64,000 nucleotides of DNA from Sipunculus nudus (taxonomy: Eukaryota > Annelida > Sipuncula > Golfingiida > Sipunculidae), in NCBI GenBank assembly GCA_026874595.1, contig CM049310.1, forward strand, positions 69,639,556 to 69,703,555. Direction: 5' to 3'. Below the pieces are notes generated by a model. It saw nothing but the letters and a program-made list of their open reading frames with translations, was not told the DNA's origin and did not search any database. This document shows positions 45,994 to 59,222 of the stretch, piece by piece. Both the position numbers and the translations under genes were made by a program. Within the stretch, counting starts at the first letter, position 1. Each line of letters opens with the position of its first letter.

Positions 45994-48001
45994 CTGTAAA
46001 AGAAACAGAATCGCTCGTTAACTTTAATATGTGTATATTATTGATATATTATTATACTGCGTGTTATTTTCATACTTGTTTCACCACAAATCAAAGATAG
46101 TGTTATATATAAGAATTATGTTACGGAGAGTTGATATGAAATCATGATATATATTTTCCTAATGGCGATTTTGTGTACGGTTTGAAAGTGTTTTTGTTAT
46201 TTTGTATTGTTTAATGTAATTTATATGCATAGTTAAAATAAAGAGGAAAAAAGTCAACATGTGTGTTGTAGTTTATTCTGCTCAGTTTAAGGCAACGTTA
46301 CTCACATATATGTCAGATATATCAAGGACAAATACAATTGCAGTGGGTACATATCAATTGATTTATCAGGTTTCATTTATAATTTAGCCGTGGCAAACCC
46401 GTGAATAATTTCCTGCTGCTTAAAAAATATACAAAAACACTGAATGGTCTATAAATTCATTTTAAATAATGTAAGGAAAGAACACCCGACCTAAATATTA
46501 CGTCTTGAATTATACTGAGAGGGCATATGTAATAAACCCATTTTTTACCGAGTTGCTGTACGTACCATTTTGAACGTCTCCAACGACTTTGTTTTCTGGA
46601 TGGTTCGGAGCCTCGTTTCCACCGCTGCCAAGCAACATGATTGGTCCCTTCTCCACGTGGTACTCGTGTAGGGGGAGTGACACTGACCGTTTTGCTCTAG
46701 TTGAGCACGATCTATCACACTGGGCTGTTTTCTCGTTGATCTCACAGACGAAGGCGTCACAGTGCAGGTACACGTAGGAAAAGTTCCCGAAAAACCGGAA
46801 CGTTTGGAACCGGAAGGCAAATATGGTCTCATTGAAAGGGTAATACGTAACGGAGGTTTCTACCTTGCACCTGGAAGCAAAAAGAGGGACACTTCACCTC
46901 ATGTTTAGGTTTACATATAACTTACATTGAAGGGGTTTTAGTCCTCCTTCTCAAAGCAAGTAACGATGGGGCTTCACATTCATTTAATGTCAGAAAAGAG
47001 ATATACAATGCATTCTAATAGATCAACCATTCCATTTTAATACTTGAGTTAGCAAAGCCTGTTTTCTTTTAATTACTGAGTGGTTAATGACCCCATGATA
47101 CAATAATACTGTTCCCAGTAATGTCATGGCCATTTATTCTCATTATGCTTTGTAGGTACAGGAAAACTTGGTCTATCTGCCCGATTTGTTCATTTCTCTT
47201 TGTATATCTCGCATCTAAATTCAACAAAAGCAATAACCAAAACCAAAATTCCTGTATTCTAGACAGGTACTGGATTGCGCTATATTTTAATATATATATC
47301 TCACTACTTCAATGAGGCTAGGCTATTATTAGTTTTATCATATCGTTTGTGGCAACCCTACGTTGCTTTTTGGGGTCTTTTACCATATCAATTAATTAAT
47401 TAATAATTAATTTTAACAAAAACCGGTGTTGGGGTAGTAAGGAATTATTTGGAATTTTAGAAAGTATCTTTTTTTCCACAAAATTAACGAAAATAATATA
47501 ATATAATATGGAATAATATGATGCTACAACACATGTGTTTACTTTGAAGGGACTCACTTGTCTTTGATGAAGTTGTAATCAGGTTTAGACGCCTTCCCTG
47601 CCGTGGCTGTAGCCTTGCAGTCAGGAACTATCAGTTTCAGCCCCATGTCAGTTGACTGTAGCTTCACTCCTACGTACAGCCACTCACCCAGCTTCAGCCG
47701 GGCGGGAAAGTTGGTGATTGGTTCGTCAAACCGGTTGTTTTTGTAGAGGAACATGTTGATGTTGAACTGACCGTCCCCAAACCTCGGAGGTACGGTCTGT
47801 GGTTCCGGTTCATAGTTCTTGTCCTCCTTGTTGTCACGGTCCATGGCACAGTACACGTCGATGACGTAGACGGTTGTCCTGGAGATCACGGGATTCTCCG
47901 CTGGCAGGGCATGCCTGACTTTGTTCCGATATATGATGTGCGTGTCATTTGTCTGTAATTGATCCAAACATGACCTGGAGGTGTTAAAAGCTTTATATTG
48001 T

Positions 48002-48098
<97 letters not shown>

Positions 48099-49264
48099 CA
48101 GAGAGAGGGAGAGACAGACAGACATACAGAGACAGAGAGAGACAGAGACAGAGAGAGAGAGGGGGGGAGGGGGCAGGTGGTTCAGTCCTCTCAAATTATA
48201 ATTGCTAGACATGATTATCACGAAGTGCATATTAAACAACATTAATACGAGCCAAACATGCATAAAGGCATTGGCATGTAATAAATGCATGCGTATTTTG
48301 TTGAAATAAAGTTGCTTGAATTATTAGTATGTCGTATTATTCATACCTCCCTTTTTGTCCCGCATTTGGTGAAGGGAATGGAGATACTTGTGTAGGAACC
48401 ATCTTGACTTGTTGAAAAACCGCAGTCAGTCTTTTCATCCGCAACTGACAGATGGCGCGTTTGAAGACGGGGCTCAATCGCTCGGTCGAACTTTGCCGTA
48501 ATTTCTTCTTGATTACAATCTATCACGGGTTTGGGAACTAGAAAACAGGCATAGTATAACATTGTCAGAATTCAGTTGACTATGAAGACTGAAGTAAACT
48601 TTATTCATTCTAATTACTTTTCATCGAATATAATTGAGCCAATGCCATCCTTTACACAGAAAAACTTAACTTAATATTCATCCTTTAAAAGTTTCATTTA
48701 ACTTAATGGCCTGGTCCATATAAAAATTAAAATTCAAGGAGTGATTACAGATAATTCTGCATGTCCTTTTTAAACGATAGGTCTTTGGATGACATCAAAA
48801 CTATGTGTATAGCTGTCCCTCTTTTCCTTCTCTTCCAACTGGTTAGTTTTATTTGTATTTCTTTTTTCATTGTTTTTTTTCTTCAACTTTTCTCCTACAG
48901 ACTTTTCCCTACTTTTTTTATTTACTTTGTAATATGCAATTTTACAATGGTGTGAACTGCTGCCAAAGTGTGCTTGTGTTGCTATAAACAGTTATGGAAA
49001 ATTCGGGGAATTATGTGAGATCTGGGGCATTAACATTATGGGAAATTTACTCACCCTCCGGCAGACCCGGTGTGTCTCTGATGCAGCTGACCCCGGCAGC
49101 CTCCGTGATGTCACAGTCACTGACGTCCCAGCCTGAGAACGGACAGTCAGCGATGTCATACTCGTTACCCGTACATCTGACGTCATCCATCCAGTACCTG
49201 GTTGTGGCGTTACCGTACTCCTCCCCAAGGTGAGCACGGGCGTTGCTAGGGCTACCATGCAGAA

Positions 49265-49301
<37 letters not shown>

Positions 49302-50620
49302 TTATTTCATATATTTATTGATTACACTTTGAAGAAAAAAAAGTCCCATTTAGCAGAGATAAACACAGAATTAACAAATGTACCAAGATCTTCAGAATCA
49401 GGTCCACAAAAATATTATATGGAAGGAAATAATAATAATAATAATAAAGTTTGTTTCAAACTCAATAATTCCATATGTGCAGGGCACACAATAACATGAG
49501 GAACAATTTTACAATTGGTGTACATCTTACGTTGTGCTATGGAATAATTGTAAGTTTTTGTGAAAACTAGGACCTTAGTTGTTCTTTTTACATTTTCTTT
49601 ATTGCTCACTGTTTAATAAAACAAACTATATAAAGTAGTGGTATCCGTGACACTGATATGTGAAGTCTGTCTTCTCAAACCTTACGCACAAAACGTCGAA
49701 AATGACAGCTCCTCGAAAACTGGCACTGCACTTTACTGGCACTGCAAGTGTTTGGAAACCTTATAACAATTCTGAATTCATCATTAGTTAGTTTAATATA
49801 TCAGCATATTCACTTATTTTTTCCTGGGGTTACACATATATTTCACAGATTCAGGACAAAATACTTACTTATAACAGAGCATCCTGCAGATGACCGCAGC
49901 GTCCTGCTGGCCCCACTGGTCATCGCAGATAGAGCCCCAGCGCCCCGCACGGAAAACCTCAACCCTTCCGGCAGCGGCGTTAGGCCCGTCTAGTAAGCGG
50001 ACCGCTTGACTGGCGTTGTTACCTGCACAGAGATTTAAATCTTATAAAAAAATACGATAATGATTTCTCGAAGTTAATCAACAGGTGACTCTATTGTGGC
50101 TTAACCGTTTAATACGCTGACAATTAATCTAAACAATTAACGATAAATAAAGAATAAACAAGTCTAACGGCAGAATAATACTAAATGATACAGGGTTTCA
50201 TGGGTTTTATTTACAAACATTTTGAAATTTTCGGTAGCGTTTTATTTATATTGGACCTGGTCTCATGGTATCTTGGGTTTAATATTTTATTTAAAGAGTA
50301 TAAGGGTGACACGAACTAAAATAAATAAAATGTGAACGTATTTCGACGTACAGATTTTTGGCGGCAGCGTGGTGGTGGTCGTTTTGACAGTGGTTGTGGT
50401 AGAGGCTGTGGGCGCCACCTTTTGGCCGAGACAGATAACACCAGCATCTTCGTCATGCTTACAGTTACTGTTCCCCCAGCCCTGTGACGGACAGTCCACA
50501 AGACTGGACTCAGACCCGTCACACTTGACAGAGTCCAGCCACACCGGACCCGTGCCCTGTCCGTACTCGGCTCTCCCGTATGACCGAGCTTGGCTCCTGC
50601 ACAGAGAATTTAAAAAGATG

Positions 50621-50676
<56 letters not shown>

Positions 50677-51769
50677 TATGGCGTCCTATTTTGTAGAGAT
50701 ATGTCTATTTCCATATTCCTTATTCATAGACAGCGCAACATGAAATGCATCACGAATCAAGACATTTCATCTGAGAAAGGCTTCCAAAAAAGGATTTGAA
50801 AAATCGAACAGGAACTGATACTAATTGAAAGTTAGAGGTGTACGATTATGGCAAACTGCCAACAATACCTTACTCAGTGAATTATAATGTAAAAAACATG
50901 TTCTAGCATCTTGTCATGATAGATTTTATTTATGTTATAAACAGATTACAACTAAGCTAGAAAATCTTTTTTCACCTGTGGTCCATGCAATTGCCCATAT
51001 TCTATACGAGAAAAAATTAAGACGTTGTCATATTATCAAAGAATTTATCCTAAACGTATTATATGATATCCTAGACCTTTTTTCCCCTAAAACAAACCTC
51101 TGATGGTGGTTTTATAAAGAACCCTACATCAGGGGTTCCACAAAGATTCTTTCAAGCTTCTCCATACAGTCCACCGTGAAGAACATTGAAGGGTTTATCT
51201 CAGAACCTTTGAAGAGGTTCTAGATGGAACCTCTGCAGGTTCCATAAAAGAGCTCTATAGTGAGGTTTCAAATGGACAACGTGTTTAAGGTTCGAGTTGG
51301 AAACTTTAAAGGTTCCCAACTCAGTCCATTGCAAATAACCCATTTCGGTTGTATCTGTAATTTTTCCCCTTAAAACTATACTGTATAGAGGTACCCGCCT
51401 TAAGGAGATGCCCACTAAGAGATTTTCGACCGTAAAATCTTAACAATAATCTTTTGTTTCGGGGAAGTTTTCAACAAGCTGATCTCCATTTCCCCTTATT
51501 CCCCGTAGGTTCCCATTCCTTTGTTATTTGATGACTGACTCACGTGAAGCCGAGCATTTTACAGACGACGGCGGCGTCCGACACGTCCCAATCGTCATCA
51601 CATATCGTGCCCCATGTCCCGTTGTACCTGATCTCCACGCGGCCCTCCCTCTCAGTCGTTCCGTTAGCCAGCCGTACTGCGACATCCTGCTGGGCCGCTA
51701 CAGCACACAATAAGTTATAATATACGATACGCATGTACAGATATAAAGAGAGTGTACAGGTAGAGGTAT

Positions 51770-51829
<60 letters not shown>

Positions 51830-51971
51830 TAACCACATTCACCTGATGATCGGGTCGCATCCCGTGAAACAGACTGTTGTGAATTAACAGTGTTGTTTTT
51901 CTTCCGTGTTATACCGCTCTGGCCTAGTCTGTAGGCCATAGAGCACTTTACATCGGAGGGTAACACCACCT

Positions 51972-52018
<47 letters not shown>

Positions 52019-55000
52019 GTATGTATATATATATATATATATATATACACTAGTATATATATATATATATTAATATACACTATATATCTGTAAAGGCCTG
52101 CATGAATAAAGAATTAAACTAACGGATAATATTAATTTTCCTCGCAGTTCAATTTAATATTTAAGAACCCTGACTAAATTATATTTCATTTTACCTAAAT
52201 ATAATGATTTTAAAAATGTTCCTTTTCGAGATTAATATGGTGTGATATCGTACCCCCCCCCCCCCACACACACACACAAACACCTATATATATACACAAC
52301 TTATGTTAAAAATCGCAATGAGAAAGTCGTAATTGTCGGTTATGGCAGAGGTGTTTGGGGTGGCTTCGAGTCAACAATTGTTACTGCCATCTAGAGGACA
52401 GTACAGAACTACTTGGATTACCATTTTGCTTCAGTGCCGACAACTTCTCTTCGCGCAAAGGGACGTGCGTGTGGTTGGAGACGCCTGTTCCCAAATAACT
52501 CTGTGCTAAAGCCAGGCTGACTGAAATACACACTTTACTAAAATCTGATCCTGAAACATTTTGTTCCAAGACTGGACTTTCGAATATTACAGGAGTCTCA
52601 ATACTGGCACAAATTTAAATGAAAGTCTGTAATGTCTGATATTAATAATGAACAAGAGTGTTCAAATAAAAGAGCTTTTCTTTACGAATTACTAAAAAAA
52701 GGACATATAATTCTGTATTTCTGCAAAAGCTATCGGCTCCTGCAAAATTAGAAATATAATGAGTAAATGGATATGATTAAAAACAAATTAAGGCTTTGTC
52801 AAGCATTCATATATGGAGCGCAACCATACAATGCTTTGTCAAGCATTCATATATGGAGCGCAACCCCCCTCCCCCTACCCCCCCCCCCCCCACCCCCCTA
52901 CCCCCCCCCCCCACACACGCACACACACACAAAGGTTAACACACTTTTTTCTCTTGAAGCGAACAATTTAAATCTAAATTTCAATTCGATCGTGTGAACC
53001 ACTGATAATAAATGCTAAAATAAGGTGTGTGACTGTACGGTGTGTTGTAAAAGTTTATCTTCGGTTTAATATAAAGAATCTTAAAATCTTACTCTCAAAT
53101 GACTGAAGACATAGACTAATCATTCGCTGATTTCCCCACGGATATATCCCATTGTCTCTTGATCAGTCTAATGTTTCCTGGCTATGCTTTCCCTTGTATT
53201 TAAAACTAATCCTTTGGGCATATGTGCTTGGGAGCACGTGTATTTTGTTGTCCTACCTTCACCTCCAAAGTGTAAAACCCACAAGTGTAAAAAACCGCGG
53301 AAGGTCTTGCCTCACCTGGTTCTTACTCCCTCCGCAAAGTGGGTATACGTTTATTTTCGTTCATGTGTTTGTGTGTTTGTTCACTTCATAACTCAGGCAG
53401 TTATGTAGTTATGTACGGAACTCCATGCGATATTCAGGGCATCTCAGGAGTGCACCAATCAATAAACTATTAGATTTTGGTGTGGGTCCGGCTCATGATC
53501 AAGATCCAGGAATGACTTCCAGGAATATTCACAAATGTGCTTTAACATGTGTCCGATTGAACATGGGCATATGGGCCGAATAAGTGAATGCAAATACTAG
53601 TACAATGTACTTGGACGGGCACATATGCACCGATGAACGTTGGAGTAAAGGCCAATAAGTGAATGAAAACACGGGTCCGCAGTACCCCATATTAAGGTCC
53701 CCCAACAGAGTTGGGGCCAATTACATTGAAAAGTAATCATTACAATTACAATTACTTTAAAAAATCCCTATTACAATTACAATTAAAAATTACTTAAATT
53801 TTACAAAGTAATGATTAAATAACAATTGCTTTTGAAGAGTAATTAATTACTTTCAATTACTTCATAAAAAGATATAACATACAGAGGTATGGTTCATGTA
53901 AAGTATCATTCATGGTAGAAAGGCCAAATGATTAAATTTATAAAAGGAAAAACTGCAAACAAAACATATCCAGTCTGTTGTCATATATTAAAGTGCACAA
54001 TAGCTATCTTACAGCTGATATATGATAATATATCATTGCCTAATGTTCAAATTAACACTTTTGTCTAATGGAAAGACATAACTTGCTGTCATCATCATGT
54101 ATGAATATTGCGTGTATTCTTTATAGTATCAAGCATTAAAACACTTGCTGAATTAGTGTTTTGACACAAAATATAAATATCTGAAAGTACACATGGCTAA
54201 ACTATATTTTAAACATGTTATCTTGAAGTCATTTTATTAAAAAAATTGCATCTAATATTCTTTTATCACGTTATCCTTTATTGGACAAAATGTCTTGCTT
54301 CTTGATAACACTGGCATTGTCAATTAGAGCACATGTGGAAATAATTGCTTGTTAAACCTTTGATGATGGAAAAACCTTTTTAGGAACTACCTTAATTCTA
54401 TATAGTAACCTTACACATTAATCAACATATAAATCCTAATTTCTTTACTATCAATGCTGATTAAAGTAATGTCATAAACACCAGAATCTTAAATACAATG
54501 TGAGATCACTAAACTCATTGATGCAAACATTTCATGTGAATAATTCATATAAATATATTCATGCTGAATATATAATATATTACAATTTGATGTAATGAAA
54601 TTATTTAAAGGGAAAGGTAATGAAAATCCAGTGCTTTCACCATGGTTTGCTTCTTAATTATGTATGACAGATTGTCAGCTAATTCACAGATAAACACTGA
54701 TGTAACCAGATCGGTATGAGAATGTTCAAGCCTAGATTTCTGTGAAAGTGTGAAATGTAGCAAGCTCATACTTGTTGTAGTGTAGCTCTGGACAGTTGAA
54801 CATTATTGTTACTTTATCTACATTGCAGTGGAGGCATTTGCCAAAAAAAAAGGCCAGTATAACTTAAGCAAACTAATGAATTACCATGCTTATTACATGC
54901 ATGGGTACTATTTATTCAATAATCATAGTTTACAATGCTTACCCAAGAGTGTTTTGATAAACAGTGCAAAGGAATGAGGTATAAGGTATGGTGCTCTGTC

Positions 55001-55380
55001 ATAAATTTGGAAAGTAACTTGAAAGTAATTGAAAAGTTATTGAAATTACATCTATTTTTACCCTTGTAATCATTACAGTTACAATTACTTGTAATTGAAT
55101 TTTGTTCAGTTACAAATTACATTCAATTACTTGAAAAACTGTAATTAATTATAGGTATTACAATTACACACTACAATTACCCCAACCCTGCCTCCGACAT
55201 TGCGGAGCCGTGCATTCTTGAGAATGCAAATTTCTGGTTGTCTATTATACGTAATGTGAAGTACGTGTACTGTGTACTTAACCCGAGAGATGTTAACACT
55301 GAAGGAAAATAACAGAATATATTGAAAGAAAGAAAGAAAAGTGTTATTCTGATAACGATAGAGCCACCAGCACTTACAGA

Positions 55381-55468
<88 letters not shown>

Positions 55469-58400
55469 GAAATAATATAATACACACATATGTAATTTTA
55501 CTTCCCATATAATATATTATATAAAGAATATATTCACAGGCCCTGATTACAACGTTTGATCTGTAAATCATCTGAGATCTTTGTTGTATATGGACAAGAG
55601 GTTTATGTGGGCTAAAAAACTAACTATTCATATTACTGTAGAATTACTCAATCTGTCATGTCCGAGCCACCGGAGACATAATGTCAAAACATGTCAACAT
55701 TATTAAATAAGAGTAAGGCTAAAAAAGGTTTTATTTCTTTGGATTTTCGATTTTAAAAAAATACCGTTTTTAGCTCCAGCTACTCAGACGTTTCTGTCAT
55801 GAAAATAAAATAATAAAATTTTGATAACATTTCGTTTTGTTATGATGTCCTCAAATCAGAGGAATATTTATCGATAAATTTAAATATCAAATTAAAAAAG
55901 AAATTGCCCTCCCAAACTGATTCGTGAGAAAAAGTAGTGATTAGTCAACCTTTTAACCTTTTAGGTAAAAGTTACCGTTTGTTTCGAAAGAAATTACTAC
56001 CTGTATATTTGCACCGTTGTGGGTCACGTATACAGTTATTATGCGGGAAGATACACATAGCTTTATATACACACATATATATATATATACAAGGTAGGTA
56101 CGGTCATAGACACGGGATCGACGCCAGTTCTCATTGTACACATATCAAGTCCATTAAAAAGTGACAAACAGGTCTGTAAACAACATGTCAAGCCACTTGT
56201 ATGATCTCTCAGTAACATATATAATCAAGAAAACGGAGACCTCGCATGCATAAACAGTTTTACTTCGTGAAATCGCATTCCCTCTTTCTGGAAAACCTTT
56301 ATAATGTTTTACCCAGACACGTGGACATGAATTCTGTTGAGGCCTTATCCATCTTTTATTATTCAATGCAAAAGTTGTTTTAAATTCGTATCATATCTCC
56401 TGACGTTTATATTAAAATCTTCTATAGTTTAATATTCAGCTAAACAGATGCTTATTTTTACAGAGTGTTTTAAATTTTTCAGTTATTTATCAGATAACAT
56501 TAAATATTACATGAGGATGAATTAAATTCACCAATGCACATATTCATGCACCATTAGAAAGAACACCTTATTTCACGTTAACTTATGGATTGATTTTCAG
56601 GGTTTTTTATTTTACCAAGAATACTGCCGAGAGCCAACCAAGTACATGTCAGAAAATAGAATGAGACACCTGGAAACTAAACGACCTGAGGTCGAGCGCT
56701 TGCCGAAATGACGTAGAAATAGTCTGAAGAATGAGCAAGGAAGAAGAGAAAGAAAATAAGCCATTGCTTGAGAAAATAGGACCAATATTGTCAGAGTTAT
56801 GATAGAAATAAGATTTTAACGTGTTTTGATTACCTTGACCTTTTTTGGCTATTTAGAACATACACATAGAACTTCCAGAAATATTTAATGCATACGATAT
56901 ATTAAAGTTACAAAGTGATTCCAGCAAGTTGACGACTGGAGGATGTTATTTGTAACACGCATGAACCAGCAAGAAGAAATTGAGACAGCTGACAAACAGA
57001 CAAACATACTGACAAGTGACACAATATTGAGACCAGATGACTAAACCAGTTTATGGAAAAAACTAAGAGGAAGAAAATAAGCTATAGTTTATGTAATTGA
57101 GGTTGATAATTTTGGAAAAATGACCAAACTATGATATGTTGGGGAGGTTCGAGTGCAGCGCTCCCTAGCAGCCATAACCGGAAAATTGAATCAAGATGTT
57201 AGTGTAAGACAGAAGATGTACCAGTTTCAAAGTGATTCTTTAAAAAAATAAGTTTTTGATGACCTTGTCCTTTGACCTATATTGACCAGAAACAATAGGG
57301 TTCCAGTACTTTTGATTATCTACCAACTATAAAAGTTTGAAAGCAATTACTGCAAAAGTGTGCCCTGTTAAGTCGTCACAAACACACACACAAACAAACA
57401 AACAGACATACACAGGTGACCAATCCTGCTTGCCGAAATCGAAGACAAACTTGGACCTTGCAACTAACCACCTCCTTACAGACAAGGTCTTGTGCATAAA
57501 GCTATATTTAGGTCTAAATCTGTACGCTATCCTCCTTACAGTGTACAAACCATGATTACAGGAGAGACAACAAGTCGTTTGAGGACAACAGAGCCCGCTG
57601 GGACGGGGCATTCAGAAAATCCGTGACCTTTAACCCAAAGATTATATGTGGGATTTCTAACCCCCTACACAATACATTATTTAAATATGAAAGCTATATG
57701 ATGACTGGTTGTTGAGTTATAAACTTTAACCTGAGCTGGTTAGTTTGTTCGTAAAATGCTTATTACTGGTCCAGAAATTAAAATATCGGGAAAGTTTTAA
57801 TAGTTGTGTTTTTTATTGTCACTGTACATCAGTCTACTAAATTTAATTTAAATATATTTATCAGCAAATGGAGAAATAAGCTTAACAAACTTTAACCGGA
57901 CTTGTTTATGAACAACCGGGACCTGTGACCTTGACCTTTTGATCCCTAAATCATACGGGGGATTCCTAATCCCCTATACAATACATATATATGTGAAATA
58001 TAAAAGCAATAGGGGAAGTGGTTGCCGAGTTATAAATAGTTAACATTGGTATTGACACTGTAAATCAGTGTATTAAGTTTAAATGTATTCATTAGCAATG
58101 GAGAAATGAGACTAACAAAAAAACTTTAATCTGACTTGTTCATGAACAAAGGGGGCCTGTGATTTTTTACATTTTGATCTCCAAATCATAAAGGGGATAT
58201 ATTTCCACCTAAACAATACATATGTGTAATATGAAAGCAATCGAGTCAGTGGTTGCCGAGTTATAGACTTAACAAAAATTTTAACCTGGGATGTCTACGG
58301 ACGACGCCGACGCCGGGGCACGGTATAATCTCTCCTGAACTTCGTTCCGGTGAGCTAAAAACTGTGTTAAAGTCGATTCGAAGGTAGGGAAACACTTGAA

Positions 58401-59157
58401 ATTTGATAATATTTTCATAAGCTGGCATATTAATTCCAAAATGGTTTGAAAATATGGGGCATAGGCTAAATAAACTATAATTTAAAGTAAAACAATACCT
58501 TGCAAAATATTAAAGTAATGCTATAAAATCAATATCTGAGTAAACAAGCTATATCTTTCAACACATTAATCCTTTTTTATTAACCAATTTCCGAAATGCC
58601 CCGCAAATTTCATGAGATTCCGTTCATGAAGTTTTGTTTTGAACAAACATACATAAACACAAACGAACGGGGATGAATGTATACCCTCCTGGCGCAGGCA
58701 ATAAACTCCTTGCACATTACGATGGCTGCCTGGATTGTATGATGCCGGGGGGGGGGGGGGGGGGGTTACTCGTGTGAGTAAAAACTGTCTGTCCAAGTGA
58801 GCCAACGATGGAATCATCGAATGTTTAATGTTTTCACTGATCTCAAACACGTATTTACACAGGCTCTGTCATATTTACACTTACATTACAACATTACTTA
58901 GCGTGTAGAATAAACCCTGAAATGTGAGGGTAATCACTCATATAAACATATAAAGGTACATATAAAGTAAATGGCGATATAATGTCATGTAATGTATGTG
59001 TCTGTTCTTTAAAATAGTAGTTTATTAAAATACGCACAGACAAACAGACGAAGAAATCGATTATATAAGAGGGCACTGTCTAGAAAATATTTCAGGTGTT
59101 TTCAATATCTCCTAAGGTCTAAATATACATACATGAACACACATACATACATACACA

Positions 59158-59222
<65 letters not shown>

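Noticed and set aside
47981-48245. Arg/Glu repeat frames over the GA tract
   Set aside because: Low-complexity translation of a microsatellite in an intron.
51528-51713. Plus-strand frame over SRCR exon 2
   Set aside because: Shadow of the minus-strand SRCR exon, which has the domain signature and splice sites.
55177-55571. IYIYIY-rich frames over (AT)n tracts here and elsewhere
   Set aside because: Translation of alternating AT; no coding support.
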